Positions 19,415 through 28,150 of a DNA stretch of 64,000 nucleotides are shown piece after piece (within the stretch, counting starts at the first letter, position 1; every line of letters begins with the position of its first letter). Source of the DNA: Bacteroidota bacterium (GTDB lineage Bacteria; Bacteroidota; Rhodothermia; Rhodothermales; JANQRZ01); the NCBI GenBank assembly GCA_038746285.1, contig JBCDKT010000007.1, positions 30,251 through 94,250 on the forward strand, given 5' to 3'. Position numbers and translations under genes: made by a program. The notes under the pieces were generated by a model. The model searched no databases, was not told where the DNA came from, and saw only the letters and a program-made list of their open reading frames with translations.

Positions 19415-20935
19415 CTACCACTCGTTCTCTTCCTTCTCCACGCCGCGCTCGACGGGGATCGGGTAGTTCGACGAGAAGCAGGCGTTGCAGTAGCCCGTGC
19501 TGTTGCTGTCGCTCGCCTCGCGGACGGCCTCCATCATGCCTTCCACCGACACGTAGGCGAGCGATTCGACGCCGAGCCACGCGCCCATCTGCTCCACGTC
19601 GCGGTCGTGCCGGTTGGCGAGGAGTTCGCGCTCCGAGGGGAAGTCCATGCCGTAGAAACACGGCGAGATCACCGGCGGCGAGGCGCTGCGGAAGTGGACC
19701 TCCTTCGCCCCGGCGTTGCGGACCATCTTGACGAGCTGCTTGGCCGTCGTCCCGCGCACGACCGAGTCGTCGACCATCACCACGACGCGGTCCTTGAGGA
19801 GGCCGGCGACGGGGTTGAACTTGGTCCGCACCTTCATCTCGCGGGCGTTCTGGCCGGGCGAGATGAAGGTGCGCCCGACGTAGTGGTTGCGGATCAGCCC
19901 GATCTCGTAGCGCACGTCGTAGCCGAGCTTCTGGCACTCGGTGACGTAGCCGAGCGTGGCCGTGTTGGACGAGTCGGGGACGGAGATCACGATCGGGCGC
20001 TTCTCGCCGTGCTTGCGGTGCGGCGGCGGGGCGTCGTGCGCGAGCGCCTTGCCGATCTTGCGGCGGACCTTGTCGACCATCGTCCCGAAAATCCGCGAGT
20101 CGGGCCGGGAGAAGTAGACGTACTCGAAGACGCACTGGTTGACGCCGTGGTGGCGCGGGAGGCAGACGCCGTGGAAGGCCTCGGCGCTCCGGTCGCCGGT
20201 GCGCTCGGCGCGCTCGATCCCGGCGCGGTCGATGATGAGGATCTCGCCCGGGGCCACGTCGCGGACGTACTCGGCCCCGATGATGTCGAAGGCGCAGGTC
20301 TCGCTCGCCACGCAGTAGGCGACGCCGCCTGCGTGCTCCAGCCGGCCGAGCGCGAGCGGGCGGAACCCGTTCGGGTCGCGGACGGCGATCAGGGTGTCGT
20401 CGGTCAGGAGGACGAGCGAGAACGCGCCCTGGCACTGGTGGAGCGCGTCGATGATGCGGGCGACCGGGCCGTCCTCGCGGCTCTGGGCGACGAGGTGAAG
20501 GATGAGCTCCGAGTCCGAGGACGAGTTGAAGAGCGTCCCCTTCGCCACGAGGTCCTCGCGGATCGAGCGGGCGTTCGAGAGGTTGCCGTTGTGGGCCAGC
20601 GCGAGGTTGCCCTCCTGGTAGTGAACGACGAACGGCTGGATGTTGGCCGGGTTGTCCGAGGCCCCACTCGTCGAGTAGCGCGTGTGTCCGATGGCGAGGT
20701 CGCCGAGGAGAGCGTCCTCGAACAGGTTCTTCTTGTCGAAGACATCGAGGACGAGGCCGAAGTCGCGGTGGACCGGCATCATGGTGCGGCCGCGAACCTC
20801 GTCGTAGGTCGCCGTCACGATCCCGGCCGATTCCTGGCCTCGGTGCTGGAGCGCGTGCAGCCCGAAGTAGGTCAGCCGGGCGGCCTCCGGGTGGTTGAAG
20901 ATGCCGACGATCCCGCAGTGGTCGCGGACGCTCAT
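19415..20935 (-). CDS. purF: Amidophosphoribosyltransferase (iron-sulfur type)
   Basis: 506 residues. A six-residue propeptide (MSVRDH) precedes the catalytic Cys7 of the N-terminal glutamine amidotransferase domain (CGIVGIFNHPEAARL). The PRPP-binding motif is VVVMVDDSVVRGTT. The cysteines in NQCVFEYVYFSRPDS, SPCFYGMDF and GYCNACFSSNYP correspond to the [4Fe-4S] ligands of the Bacillus-type enzyme. It makes 5-phosphoribosylamine, the first step of purine synthesis; purE and purK are 32 kb away at 52-54 kb. Confidence 0.96.
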   Translation of the reverse strand: MSVRDHCGIVGIFNHPEAARLTYFGLHALQHRGQESAGIVTATYDEVRGRTMMPVHRDFGLVLDVFDKKNLFEDALLGDLAIGHTRYSTSGASDNPANIQPFVVHYQEGNLALAHNGNLSNARSIREDLVAKGTLFNSSSDSELILHLVAQSREDGPVARIIDALHQCQGAFSLVLLTDDTLIAVRDPNGFRPLALGRLEHAGGVAYCVASETCAFDIIGAEYVRDVAPGEILIIDRAGIERAERTGDRSAEAFHGVCLPRHHGVNQCVFEYVYFSRPDSRIFGTMVDKVRRKIGKALAHDAPPPHRKHGEKRPIVISVPDSSNTATLGYVTECQKLGYDVRYEIGLIRNHYVGRTFISPGQNAREMKVRTKFNPVAGLLKDRVVVMVDDSVVRGTTAKQLVKMVRNAGAKEVHFRSASPPVISPCFYGMDFPSERELLANRHDRDVEQMGAWLGVESLAYVSVEGMMEAVREASDSNSTGYCNACFSSNYPIPVERGVEKEENEW

Positions 20936-20980
20936 GCTCTCGGACGGTCTAGGCGAGGGAGACGGTCTGGGCGGAGTGGC

Positions 20981-20988
20981 ACAAGGTA
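20981..20988 (-). promoter_or_regulatory. Candidate -7 box for purF (TACCTTGT)
   Basis: A TAnnTTG-like box on the minus strand, 46 bp before the purF ATG; no convincing -33 element. Confidence 0.35.
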
Positions 20989-21026
20989 AACCCGCGGAGG
21001 GGTATGCGGTTCGGTGAATTTAGGTT

Positions 21027-21076
21027 CAGAGGACAGGGGACGGAAGACAGAGGACGGAAGACAGGGGACAGAGAAA
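21027..21076. repeat. GGACAGAGGAC-word spacer repeat
   Basis: Variants of AGAGGACAGGGGACGGAAGAC are repeated upstream of purF. The same words recur at 53788-53817 and, reverse-complemented, at 61051-61080. Confidence 0.8.
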
Positions 21077-21119
21077 GTCTCGCAACGCCCTCTCAGCCCC
21101 TGCGCGCCGCGCCAACCCC

Positions 21120-21147
21120 GTAGGGGCGACCCCTCGTGGTTGCCCTG
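21120..21147. repeat. GTAGGGG palindromic element, copy 1
   Basis: 28 bp beginning GTAGGGGCGACC; GGGCGACC (21124-21131) pairs with GGTTGCCC (21138-21145) with one wobble. It belongs to the five-copy family described in the findings. Confidence 0.75.
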
Positions 21148-21173
21148 GCCGAGGCAAACCCGGCCGCCGTAAG

Positions 21174-21713
21174 TCACAGCAGAATCAGCCCCACCGCAAG
21201 CGCGACGCCGACGGCGTCGGCCACGAGGTCGCGCGTGCTAAAAAGGGGGTTGACCGGCCGCCGGCTGTCGGCGACTTCTTTGGCTAGGCCGAGCGAGAAG
21301 GCGGTGCCCGCCGCAATCGGAATTGCCGTGCCCTCGTCCGCGCTGAGCTTGGCCGTGAGGACGTACTGCGCGCTGAGCGTCAGCAGAAAGCTGCCGGCCG
21401 CGTGGAGCGCCTTGTCGCGCCCGAACCACGGGTCCGCGAGGGTGGTGTCGGAGAGGGTGAGCGTGCGAGGGTGTGAGAGAGCGGGGGAAGACGGTGACAA
21501 GAACCGTAGGGGCGAACGGCGTTCGCCCTGTGCCCAGACCGGCGACACGACCCGTAGGGGCGCAGCATGCTGCGCCCTGGTTCCGCCTGGCACGACCTCT
21601 CCGTGCAGCACCGCCGCCTGCAGCGAAGCGGGCGACTGTGCCAGCGCCGGCCCCGCGAGCAACACGGCGAGGACCACGAGACCTCGGACTCCCGACCCTC
21701 GACTTCTCGCCAT
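21174..21713 (-). CDS. YfiM/DUF2279-like exported protein carrying two palindromic elements
   Basis: 179 residues from ATG 21713, which overlaps the TGA of the upstream gene (TGATG). A signal peptide (GLVVLAVLLAGPALAQ) is followed by about 60 residues translated from two palindromic repeats (GGTRAQHAAPLR, AQGERRSPLRF). The conserved part is DPWFGRDKALHAAGSFLLTLSAQYVL...AFSLGLAKEVADS...FSTRDLVADAVGVALAVGLIL, typical of YfiM/DUF2279-type small membrane proteins with a DKxxHxxxSF motif. It is last gene of the symporter operon. Function unknown. Confidence 0.7.
   Translation of the reverse strand: MARSRGSGVRGLVVLAVLLAGPALAQSPASLQAAVLHGEVVPGGTRAQHAAPLRVVSPVWAQGERRSPLRFLSPSSPALSHPRTLTLSDTTLADPWFGRDKALHAAGSFLLTLSAQYVLTAKLSADEGTAIPIAAGTAFSLGLAKEVADSRRPVNPLFSTRDLVADAVGVALAVGLILL
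21506..21533. repeat. GTAGGGG palindromic element, copy 2, inside a CDS
   Basis: GGGCGAAC (21510-21517) and GTTCGCCC (21521-21528) pair perfectly with a 3-nt loop. It is translated in frame in the YfiM-like gene. Confidence 0.8.
21554..21581. repeat. GTAGGGG palindromic element, copy 3, inside a CDS
   Basis: GGGCGCAGCA (21558-21567) is perfectly complementary to TGCTGCGCCC (21568-21577). It lies exactly 48 bp (16 codons) from copy 2, in the same reading frame. Confidence 0.8.
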
Positions 21714-22135
21714 CACGTATCCGGCAGGTCGTTCGGGTCGAACCCAGGGCTGCCCTCAGAAAAGAGCTTCCGCATCGCCCACGTAGCCCCGCCGAACAGG
21801 ATCAGCCCGGCGAAGAGCAGCACCAGGACCCCGGCCAGCGGCGTCGCGGCGAAGCGAACCGACACGTTCTGGCTCGTCCCGTCCGGCAGCCCGATCCGCA
21901 CCACGCCGGCCCGCTTCGGCGTCCACCGCATCGACTGTGCCTCGCCGACGCGGATCGTGTCGCGCTGCGCCACGGCGCTGTTCGGGCGGTAAGTCACGAA
22001 GACGGTGTCGACCGGCGCGGCGAAGCGGAGGGTCAGCTCCTGGTTCGCCACGGGAATCTCCGGTGCCAGGGTGATGGGCTGCGCCGCAGCGGGTGCGGCG
22101 AGCGCCAGGAGTGCGAGAAGACAGAGGGCACGCAT
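21713..22135 (-). CDS. Small exported protein with C-terminal membrane anchor
   Basis: 140 residues. ATG 22135 overlaps the TGA of the symporter gene by one base (TGATG), so the genes are translationally coupled. Signal peptide to about residue 19 (LLALLALAAPAAAQ), a periplasmic beta-rich domain of about 80 residues (PVANQELTLRFAAPVDTVFVTYRPNSA...) and one membrane helix (LAGVLVLLFAGLILFGGATWAM, about 100-121) with a short cytoplasmic tail. I do not recognise the family; tight coupling suggests it helps the symporter. Confidence 0.75.
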   Translation of the reverse strand: MRALCLLALLALAAPAAAQPITLAPEIPVANQELTLRFAAPVDTVFVTYRPNSAVAQRDTIRVGEAQSMRWTPKRAGVVRIGLPDGTSQNVSVRFAATPLAGVLVLLFAGLILFGGATWAMRKLFSEGSPGFDPNDLPDT

Positions 22136-23709
22136 CAGGCGACGGGGGCTTGCTCGGTGGGGCGGCCGAAGGTGAGGTAGGCAGCGAGCGCGACGGAGCC
22201 GACGAACCACACGATGGGCACGACCGTCGGCAGCCACGCGAAGCCGCTCAGGTCGTAGAGCGAGCCGTAGAGCCCGCCCTCCTGCGTCAGGTCCTCGATG
22301 AGGGTCCCGACGAGGACGTAGCCGAGCATGACCGGAATGACGAGCTTGATGAGCCAGTTGAACCACGGCCCGAGGTGGAACTTCGAGTAGCGGTTCGCAG
22401 CCTGCCGCAGCCGGTCCGCGCCGAAGACCCAGCCGATGAGGATGCACTGCATGAAGCCCGAGAAGATCAGCGCGTAGCGGAACGCCCAGTGGTCGAGGAT
22501 GTCGAGCAGCGTCAGCCCGAGCGTGCCGTTGCCCGTCAGGCCGGGGTCGATGACGTGGGGGAGCGCAAAGACGAGCGACCCGAGGATGCCGGGGACGAGG
22601 ACGGTCGTCAGCGCCGTCGTGCGCGAGAGGTGCAGCTTGTCGATGATCGAGGCGGCGAACCCCTCGACGAGCGAGACCGCGCTCGTCAGCCCGGCGATCA
22701 CGACGAGGAAGAAGAAGAGCGTCCCGAAGAGCTTCACCCCGAACGGGAACGCCGCGATGCCCTGCGGGATCACGAAGAACGAGAGCGAGAGCGTCGAGCC
22801 GGCCGGGTTGAGCGCGAAGACGAACAGCATCGCAAAGATCGCCACGCCGGCGATGTACTCGAACCCGCAGTTGAGGAAGCTGACGAGGAGCGAGTTGTTG
22901 ATCTGGTCGGCGTCTTTGGGGAGGTAGCTCGCGTAGGCCGTCATCGTGCCCAGCCCGAGCGAGAGCGAGAAGAACATCTGCGCGAACGCCCCCTGCCAGA
23001 CGTTGACGTCGCTGATCCCGTCGAGGTTGGGGGTGAAGAGGTAGAGCACGCCGTCGGTCCCGCCGTCGAGCGTGAGGCCACGCACGATGAGGACGATCAT
23101 GAACCCCCACATCAGCGGCACGAAGATGCGCACCGCCGACTCGATCGTGGAGGTCCCGCGCCAGAGGATGAGGATCGTCAGCGCCCAGATCGTCGCGACG
23201 GCCAGCATCGGCTTCCACGTGGCGATCAGCCCGAAGAAGTAGGCCGTCGCGCTCGGCCCGTCACTCGGCTCGGCGAACGGCACGAAGGGAGCTACGGCTG
23301 GGTCGGTCAGCAGGCCGCCCATCGCGCCGAAGAGCATCGAGAGCGCCCACCCGAGGATCGTGATGTAGTACATCGTGATGAAGAGCGCGCTCGCCATCGT
23401 GAACCACCCGATCACTTCGCCTTTCTTGCCGACGAGCCGGCCGAGCGCCATCGGGAACGACTGCCCGGTCATCGTGCCGAGCGAGAACTCCATGATCATC
23501 ACTGGGATCCCGATCACGAAGAGCGCGACGAAGTACGGCAGGTAGAACGCGCCGCCGCCGTACTGGTAGGCGTTGGAGGCGAAGAAGACGATGTTGCCCA
23601 GCCCAATCGCCGACCCGCTCGCGGCGAGGACGAACCCGAGCTTGGACTTCCACGCACCGCGCGCTGCATCAGCAGTCTCGGGGGCGACCTGCGTTGAACC
23701 GTTTGCCAC
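22135..23709 (-). CDS. Sodium:neurotransmitter symporter-family (NSS/SNF) transporter
   Basis: 524 residues, about 12 transmembrane segments. KLGFVLAASGSAIGLGNIVFFASNAYQYGGGAFYLPYF is the NSS TM1-TM2 region; the usual WRFPY segment is replaced by VFFASNAYQYGG, as in a variant bacterial subfamily. Further landmarks are GWALSMLFG, FFSLSLGLGTMTAYASYLP and a LTSAVSLVEG motif in TM8. It would take up an amino acid or related solute with Na+. It is first gene of a three-gene operon with TGATG junctions. Substrate unknown. Confidence 0.9.
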   Translation of the reverse strand: MANGSTQVAPETADAARGAWKSKLGFVLAASGSAIGLGNIVFFASNAYQYGGGAFYLPYFVALFVIGIPVMIMEFSLGTMTGQSFPMALGRLVGKKGEVIGWFTMASALFITMYYITILGWALSMLFGAMGGLLTDPAVAPFVPFAEPSDGPSATAYFFGLIATWKPMLAVATIWALTILILWRGTSTIESAVRIFVPLMWGFMIVLIVRGLTLDGGTDGVLYLFTPNLDGISDVNVWQGAFAQMFFSLSLGLGTMTAYASYLPKDADQINNSLLVSFLNCGFEYIAGVAIFAMLFVFALNPAGSTLSLSFFVIPQGIAAFPFGVKLFGTLFFFLVVIAGLTSAVSLVEGFAASIIDKLHLSRTTALTTVLVPGILGSLVFALPHVIDPGLTGNGTLGLTLLDILDHWAFRYALIFSGFMQCILIGWVFGADRLRQAANRYSKFHLGPWFNWLIKLVIPVMLGYVLVGTLIEDLTQEGGLYGSLYDLSGFAWLPTVVPIVWFVGSVALAAYLTFGRPTEQAPVA

Positions 23710-23745
23710 GTCGTTAAGGCTTCGTGAAGGAGGCGGGGTCGGGGC

Positions 23746-23753
23746 GCAAACTA
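23746..23753 (-). promoter_or_regulatory. Candidate -7 box for the symporter operon (TAGTTTGC)
   Basis: TAnnTT-type box on the minus strand, 37 bp before the ATG at 23709. Confidence 0.3.
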
Positions 23754-23809
23754 CGGCAAAGCACGCAGGTTAGGGAAGGGGACAGCGCCACTGCCCGTTC
23801 CGATTCCGC

Positions 23810-26185
23810 TCAGCTCGCTTCCAGCGCCGCGGCCCGCGCGCGCTCCGGCGTCACGTCGAGCTCCATCCCCGGCGGCTGCGGGGCAACCGGGACGCGGAAG
23901 GCGCGGAGGCCGTGGACGCCGGGCATCGGCTCGAGGGCGACCTCTTCGACCGGCGCGCCGAGGTAGCCGGCCGCGCGGAGGTAGTCGAGGTAGGTCTGGT
24001 ACTCCTGCGCCGCGCGCCCAGGCGTGAACGCGATCGCGAGGTGCCCCGGCTGTGTCAGCCGCTCCTCGGTCCCGGCCACGCACGCCTTGTCGATCCGCTT
24101 CTTGACGATCTCATAGCGCGTGTTGTACGCCCCGTCCACGTCGAACTGCTTCTCGTCGTAGCGGAAGCGGATGGCGAGCGGGGTCGTCTGGACGAGGACG
24201 AGGTGCGCCACCTGGAGCGGCATCGGGAGGTCGGGCGCGATGCGGTCGAGCGCCCAGGCGGTCGAGCACGTCGCCATGAGCTGCCAGAGGCGGAGGTTGC
24301 GGACGGCGAGCGGGTCGACGGTGCGGTCTTCGAGGAGGGCGTCGCCGACGTAGAGGTTGTGCTCGACGCCGTCGGTCTTGTAATTCTCGAAGTAGTGCGG
24401 GACGAGGCGCTGCGCGTAGTCGTCCTGCCGCTCGAGGTGGCAGGCAATCGTCTCGTTGATCTTCGTGACGGACTCCTCGTAGTGCCGCCGCGCCTCGTAG
24501 CGCATCCCAAGTGTCGGGTCGAGCGCGGCCCGGTAGGCCGCCACGCGGTCGCGGACGCCGGCCCCGTAGGGTGCGAGGTGGTCGAAGAGGCTCTCCACGT
24601 CGCGCCGCAGAAACTCAGCGACGTGGGCCTCGTGCTCGGTGCGGAGCCCGGCCCCGACCTCGTCGATCGTGCACTGGAGCCGAAAGCCGAGTTCGTCGAG
24701 GCCCGGCAGCGACCGGTGCGCCGAGGCCTCGACGACGACCGCGAAGGCGAGACTGAGCTGCTCGGCGAGGTCGGCGGCAATCGCGGCGTTGCGGTGGGTC
24801 GAGGAGTCGCGGATGTCGGAGGCACCGTAGAGCGGGAGGACGCCGGGGAAGACGATGGGCTCTAGCTGCCGCCGCTCGCCTGGCGCGGCACCCGGCGTGG
24901 CCTCGATGTAGCGCAACGCGGCCTCGCGGAAGCGCCACTCGACGACTGGGTGGATGGCGGTGCACTGCGATTTGATGACGGCCTGGATGTGGTCTTCGCG
25001 CTCGTCGAGGCTCCGCTGGAGCGCCGTGGCGAACACGCTGGCCACCTCCTCGATCTTCATCGTGTTGAAGGCGTTGAGCGCCCCCGGCTGCGGCGCGGCT
25101 AGCTCCAAGAGCCCCACCGTCCGCTCGCCGACGCGGAGCGGGGCGACGAGGAGGCTCCCGAACCCCTCGGCGAGCAGGTGGTCCTCGTAGCCCGTCTGCG
25201 GCTCGTGCGCGGCGAGGTCGCTGACGACCACCGGGCACCCGCTGCCGAGCGCCTGGGCGTAGACGGACTCGCCCCGCCTCGGGCAGACGGGGGCCGCGCC
25301 GGACGAGAGCAGCAGGCTCCGCCCGATGGCCCGGACGCGCTGCGTCTCGCCGAGGTCGTCGCCGTCTTCGAGGCAGATAAGCCCGAAGCGCAGGTCGGGC
25401 GAGCGCAGGAGCGAGCGCAGCCGGCGCTCCAGTCTCACCACGCTCGCCTCCGACGTCATCGCTGCTTTTTCGAGGAGGTCGTCGCGGAGTGCCGAGAGCA
25501 CCTGCTCGTCGGTCACGTCGAGTGCGGTGGCGATCGTGAAGCCGTGCAGCGCGAAGCGCTCGGGCGGGAGCATCTGCTCCCACAGCGCCCGGTCCGTGGG
25601 CGAGGCTACGAGGCGGGCGAGGTCGGTCTCGCCCAGAGGCGGCCGCGCGCCGCGCGTCTCGACCCAGACGAACTGGGTGTCGATCAGCAGCTTGAAGTGG
25701 CGCTCCAGTTCTGTGCCTGCGTCGCTTAGGTTGAGCAGGAGCGGGAAGTCGTACGGCACCGTGATGCCGTAGCAGCGCTCCAGCACGAGGTAGTAGGCCA
25801 TCATCGTCCGGCCGAGCTCGAAGCCGCGCGGGTCGAGGTCCATCTGCTCGTGGAGCGTGGCCGCGCCGAAGAGGCCGAGCCGCTCGGACGTCGGCGTGGC
25901 GTAGACCATCCCGGTTCCGAAAGGAGGCAGCAAGGCGGCGACGCTCTCGTCCCACTGGGCGCGAGGGAAAACCGCGCTCAGCATCAGGTCCACGAGGTCG
26001 CCGTGCGCGTGCAGCGCGTCCGGGTCGAGGTCCGGCGCGTGGAGGTCCGGCGCACCGGCAAGGCGCTCCCGAATGAGCGCGGCGAGCGGTGCGAGGGGGC
26101 CGTCTTCGGCGGCTTCCCAGAACGCGACCAGCCGGTTCAGGCTGAACGCCGTAGCGAAGGGGAACGGGCGCGTCGAGGTTTCCAT
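23810..26185 (-). CDS. Large GAF-domain protein of unknown function
   Basis: 791 residues, soluble. Residues about 60-235 are helical and Leu-rich. A GAF-like sensory domain spans about 240-390 (RFGLICLEDGDDLGE...GSGCPVVVSDLAAHEP...EGFGSLLVAPLRVGERTVGLLELAAP). The remaining 400 residues (VVEWRFREAALRYIEATPG..., KINETIACHLERQDDYAQRLVPHYFE) have no catalytic motif I know. Similar long GAF proteins occur in Bacteroidota without a known role. No kinase, cyclase or EAL/GGDEF module is attached. It is transcribed alone. Confidence 0.75.
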   Translation of the reverse strand: METSTRPFPFATAFSLNRLVAFWEAAEDGPLAPLAALIRERLAGAPDLHAPDLDPDALHAHGDLVDLMLSAVFPRAQWDESVAALLPPFGTGMVYATPTSERLGLFGAATLHEQMDLDPRGFELGRTMMAYYLVLERCYGITVPYDFPLLLNLSDAGTELERHFKLLIDTQFVWVETRGARPPLGETDLARLVASPTDRALWEQMLPPERFALHGFTIATALDVTDEQVLSALRDDLLEKAAMTSEASVVRLERRLRSLLRSPDLRFGLICLEDGDDLGETQRVRAIGRSLLLSSGAAPVCPRRGESVYAQALGSGCPVVVSDLAAHEPQTGYEDHLLAEGFGSLLVAPLRVGERTVGLLELAAPQPGALNAFNTMKIEEVASVFATALQRSLDEREDHIQAVIKSQCTAIHPVVEWRFREAALRYIEATPGAAPGERRQLEPIVFPGVLPLYGASDIRDSSTHRNAAIAADLAEQLSLAFAVVVEASAHRSLPGLDELGFRLQCTIDEVGAGLRTEHEAHVAEFLRRDVESLFDHLAPYGAGVRDRVAAYRAALDPTLGMRYEARRHYEESVTKINETIACHLERQDDYAQRLVPHYFENYKTDGVEHNLYVGDALLEDRTVDPLAVRNLRLWQLMATCSTAWALDRIAPDLPMPLQVAHLVLVQTTPLAIRFRYDEKQFDVDGAYNTRYEIVKKRIDKACVAGTEERLTQPGHLAIAFTPGRAAQEYQTYLDYLRAAGYLGAPVEEVALEPMPGVHGLRAFRVPVAPQPPGMELDVTPERARAAALEAS

Positions 26186-26212
26186 GGCAGACCTGGGGCA
26201 GGCGGGGAGCAG

Positions 26213-26220
26213 GCAAGCTA
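26213..26220 (-). promoter_or_regulatory. Candidate -7 box for the GAF gene (TAGCTTGC)
   Basis: TAnnTTG box, 28 bp before the ATG at 26185 on the minus strand. Confidence 0.35.
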
Positions 26221-26488
26221 CGAACGCTTCGAAGCACCGCTAGACCATGTCAGTGCACCTGCCGCCGCAGGCGAGGGCAACAGAAAACGCCCCTGCCGAG
26301 GACGGCGCGTCGAGGAGTCCTGCTCAGCTCCCCGTCCGGGCCGGCCCCTCGGCGAGAGGCGCATGGAAAGACTACGGAGTGATTTCGAGCCCGGATGCCC
26401 GGTTGTGACGAATCCGCCGGGCGCTGAAACGAACGGGCCGGGGCGCTGCGCGGGCCGGTCGGCGCGGGGCGCTCACCCGAGCCTGTGC

Positions 26489-26496
26489 TATCTTGC
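26489..26496 (+). promoter_or_regulatory. Candidate -7 box for the antitoxin gene (TATCTTGC)
   Basis: TAnnTTG box, 33 bp before the ATG at 26529. Confidence 0.4.
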
Positions 26497-26528
26497 GTGC
26501 GACTGCGTCGAACTCCATCAACGTTGCC

Positions 26529-26795
26529 ATGAGCGCGCTCGTGCTGAAAATCCCCGACGACGTGGCGGCCGCGCTCCGGCTGCCGCCCGCGCAGGCCGAG
26601 CAGGAGCTCAGGACGGAACTGGCGCTCGCGCTCTACGCCCGCCAGGTTCTTCCGCTCGGAAAGGCGCGGCGGCTGGCCGGCATGGCGAGGCGAGACTTCG
26701 ACGACCTCCTCGCCGAGCGTCACGTCCCCCGCGCCTACACCGACGACGACCTCGAGGACGACCTTGCCTACGGTCTCGGTGAGGCGGGAGAGTAA
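26529..26795 (+). CDS. UPF0175-family antitoxin
   Basis: 88 residues from ATG 26529 (MSALVLKIPDDVAAALRLPP). LALYARQVLPLGKARRLAGMARRDFDDLLAERHVP then YTDDDLEDDL is the UPF0175 signature, a helix-turn-helix followed by an acidic tail. UPF0175 proteins are the usual partners of DUF3368 PIN-domain RNases in type II toxin-antitoxin cassettes. The toxin frame begins 4 bp downstream but is interrupted, so the antitoxin now appears orphaned. Confidence 0.85.
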   Translation: MSALVLKIPDDVAAALRLPPAQAEQELRTELALALYARQVLPLGKARRLAGMARRDFDDLLAERHVPRAYTDDDLEDDLAYGLGEAGE

Positions 26796-26798
26796 GCT

Positions 26799-27317
26799 GT
26801 GCCAGAGTCTGCCTTACGCGAGGTCGTGGTCAGCGACACATCACCGCTCGTTCACCTCACCCGCGCCGGCCTTTTTCACCTGCTGAAGACGTTCTTCGGC
26901 TAACTCCTGACCCCGACCGCTGTGTGGCGCGAAGCCGTGGAAGAAGGACAGGGCCGCCCAGGAGAAGCCGAGGTCAAAAAAGCACCGGAGGACGGCTGGA
27001 TCCAGGTTCAGCCACCGAAAGACGGTCCGCTGCTCCGGCTGCTCGGAGGAGAACTCGACGACGGTGAGGCCGAAGGCATCGCACTCGCTGTCGAGGTTGG
27101 GGCCGGCCTGCTGCTGCTGGACGAGACGCAAGCCCGGAAGCGCGCGGGCTTGGTCGGACTACGTGTGACGGGCACGCTCGGCCTGCTCGTCCGCGCCCGG
27201 AAGGAAGGCCGCATCGACCGTCTGCGCCCCGTGCTCGACCGGCTCCGGCGGGAATCGCTTTGGATCGGCGACCGGCTCTACCGGCGCGCGCTCGAAGGCG
27301 TGGGGGAAGAACCGTAA
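26799..27317 (+). pseudogene. DUF3368 PIN-domain toxin, interrupted by in-frame TAA
   Basis: Read from GTG 26799, the frame gives VVSDTSPLVHLTRAGLFHLLKTFFG, then TAA at 26901-26903, then LLTPTAVWREAVEEGQG...GGELDDGEAEGIALAVEVGAGLLLLDETQARKRA...VTGTLGLLVRARKEG to 27317. Both halves fit the PIN RNase: SDTSPL holds the first metal Asp, LDDGEAEAI and LLLDETQAR the later acidic residues. Family members normally read GxLxxPxxVWxE across the stop, so one nonsense change (for example GAA to TAA) explains it. Residual activity would need readthrough or internal restart, and the second half lacks the first Asp. Confidence 0.85.
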
Positions 27318-27321
27318 GCCC

Positions 27322-28150
27322 TTAGCCGAGCCTGCCCGCGATCTGGTCGAGGCTGTCGCGGTAGGTGCGGCTCAGCTTGAGCTGCGTGGCGTCCTCCAGG
27401 ATCACGATGTACTCGCCGTGGAAGTAGCTCCGCAGCTCGCGCACCCGGTCGCGGTTGACGATCGTCGAGCGGTGGATGCGGACGAAGCGCTCGGGGTCGA
27501 GCTGCTCGGCGAGGTTCGTGAGCGTCTCGCGGATGAGGTGCGTCTTCGGGCCGACGTGCAGCTTGGCGTAGACCCCCGCGCCTTCGATCCAGTCGATCTG
27601 CTCGACCTTCACGATCAGCAGCCGGTCGCCGGAGCGGATGGCGAGGCGGTCCGTCGGGGCCTGGGCCGGAGCGGACGGCTCGACGAGTTCGTCCGGCTCG
27701 CCGGGGCCGCCCTCGACGGAGCGCAGCAGGGTTAGCAGCCGCCGGCTGAGGCCCGCGAGGTGCCCACGCTCGATCCGCGCCTTCGCCCGCCCAATGGCGA
27801 CCTCGAACCGCTCGTCGTCGAACGGCTTGAGGAGGTAGTCGACCGCGTGCAGTTCGAAGGCGCGGAGCGCGTGCTGGTCGTAGGCCGTCACGAACACCAC
27901 GACCGGCATCGTCTCGGGGTCGAGCGCTTCGAGGACTTCGAGACCGCTCAACTCCGGCATCTGCACGTCGAGCAGGACGAGGTCCGGCTGCTCGGCCCCG
28001 ATGGCGTCGAGCGCTTCCCGGCCGTTGGCGCACTCGCCGGCCGTCTCGAACCCGTCCTGCCCTTTGAGTAGCCGGGCGAGGCGCTTACGCGCCGGGGGCT
28101 CGTCGTCCACGATCAGGACGCGGAGCGGGCGGTCCAGCGGGGCGACCGGC

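Larger units (their letters stand above)
26186..26528. other. 343-bp divergent intergenic region
   Basis: No open frame with coding character. It holds candidate -7 boxes for both flanking genes (26213-26220 minus, 26489-26496 plus) and GC-rich imperfect inverted repeats, with no RNA gene that I can recognise. Confidence 0.5.

Noticed and set aside
26901..26903. Recoding of the toxin stop as selenocysteine or programmed readthrough
   Set aside because: The codon is TAA, not TGA, and no downstream structure is evident; a nonsense mutation is simpler.
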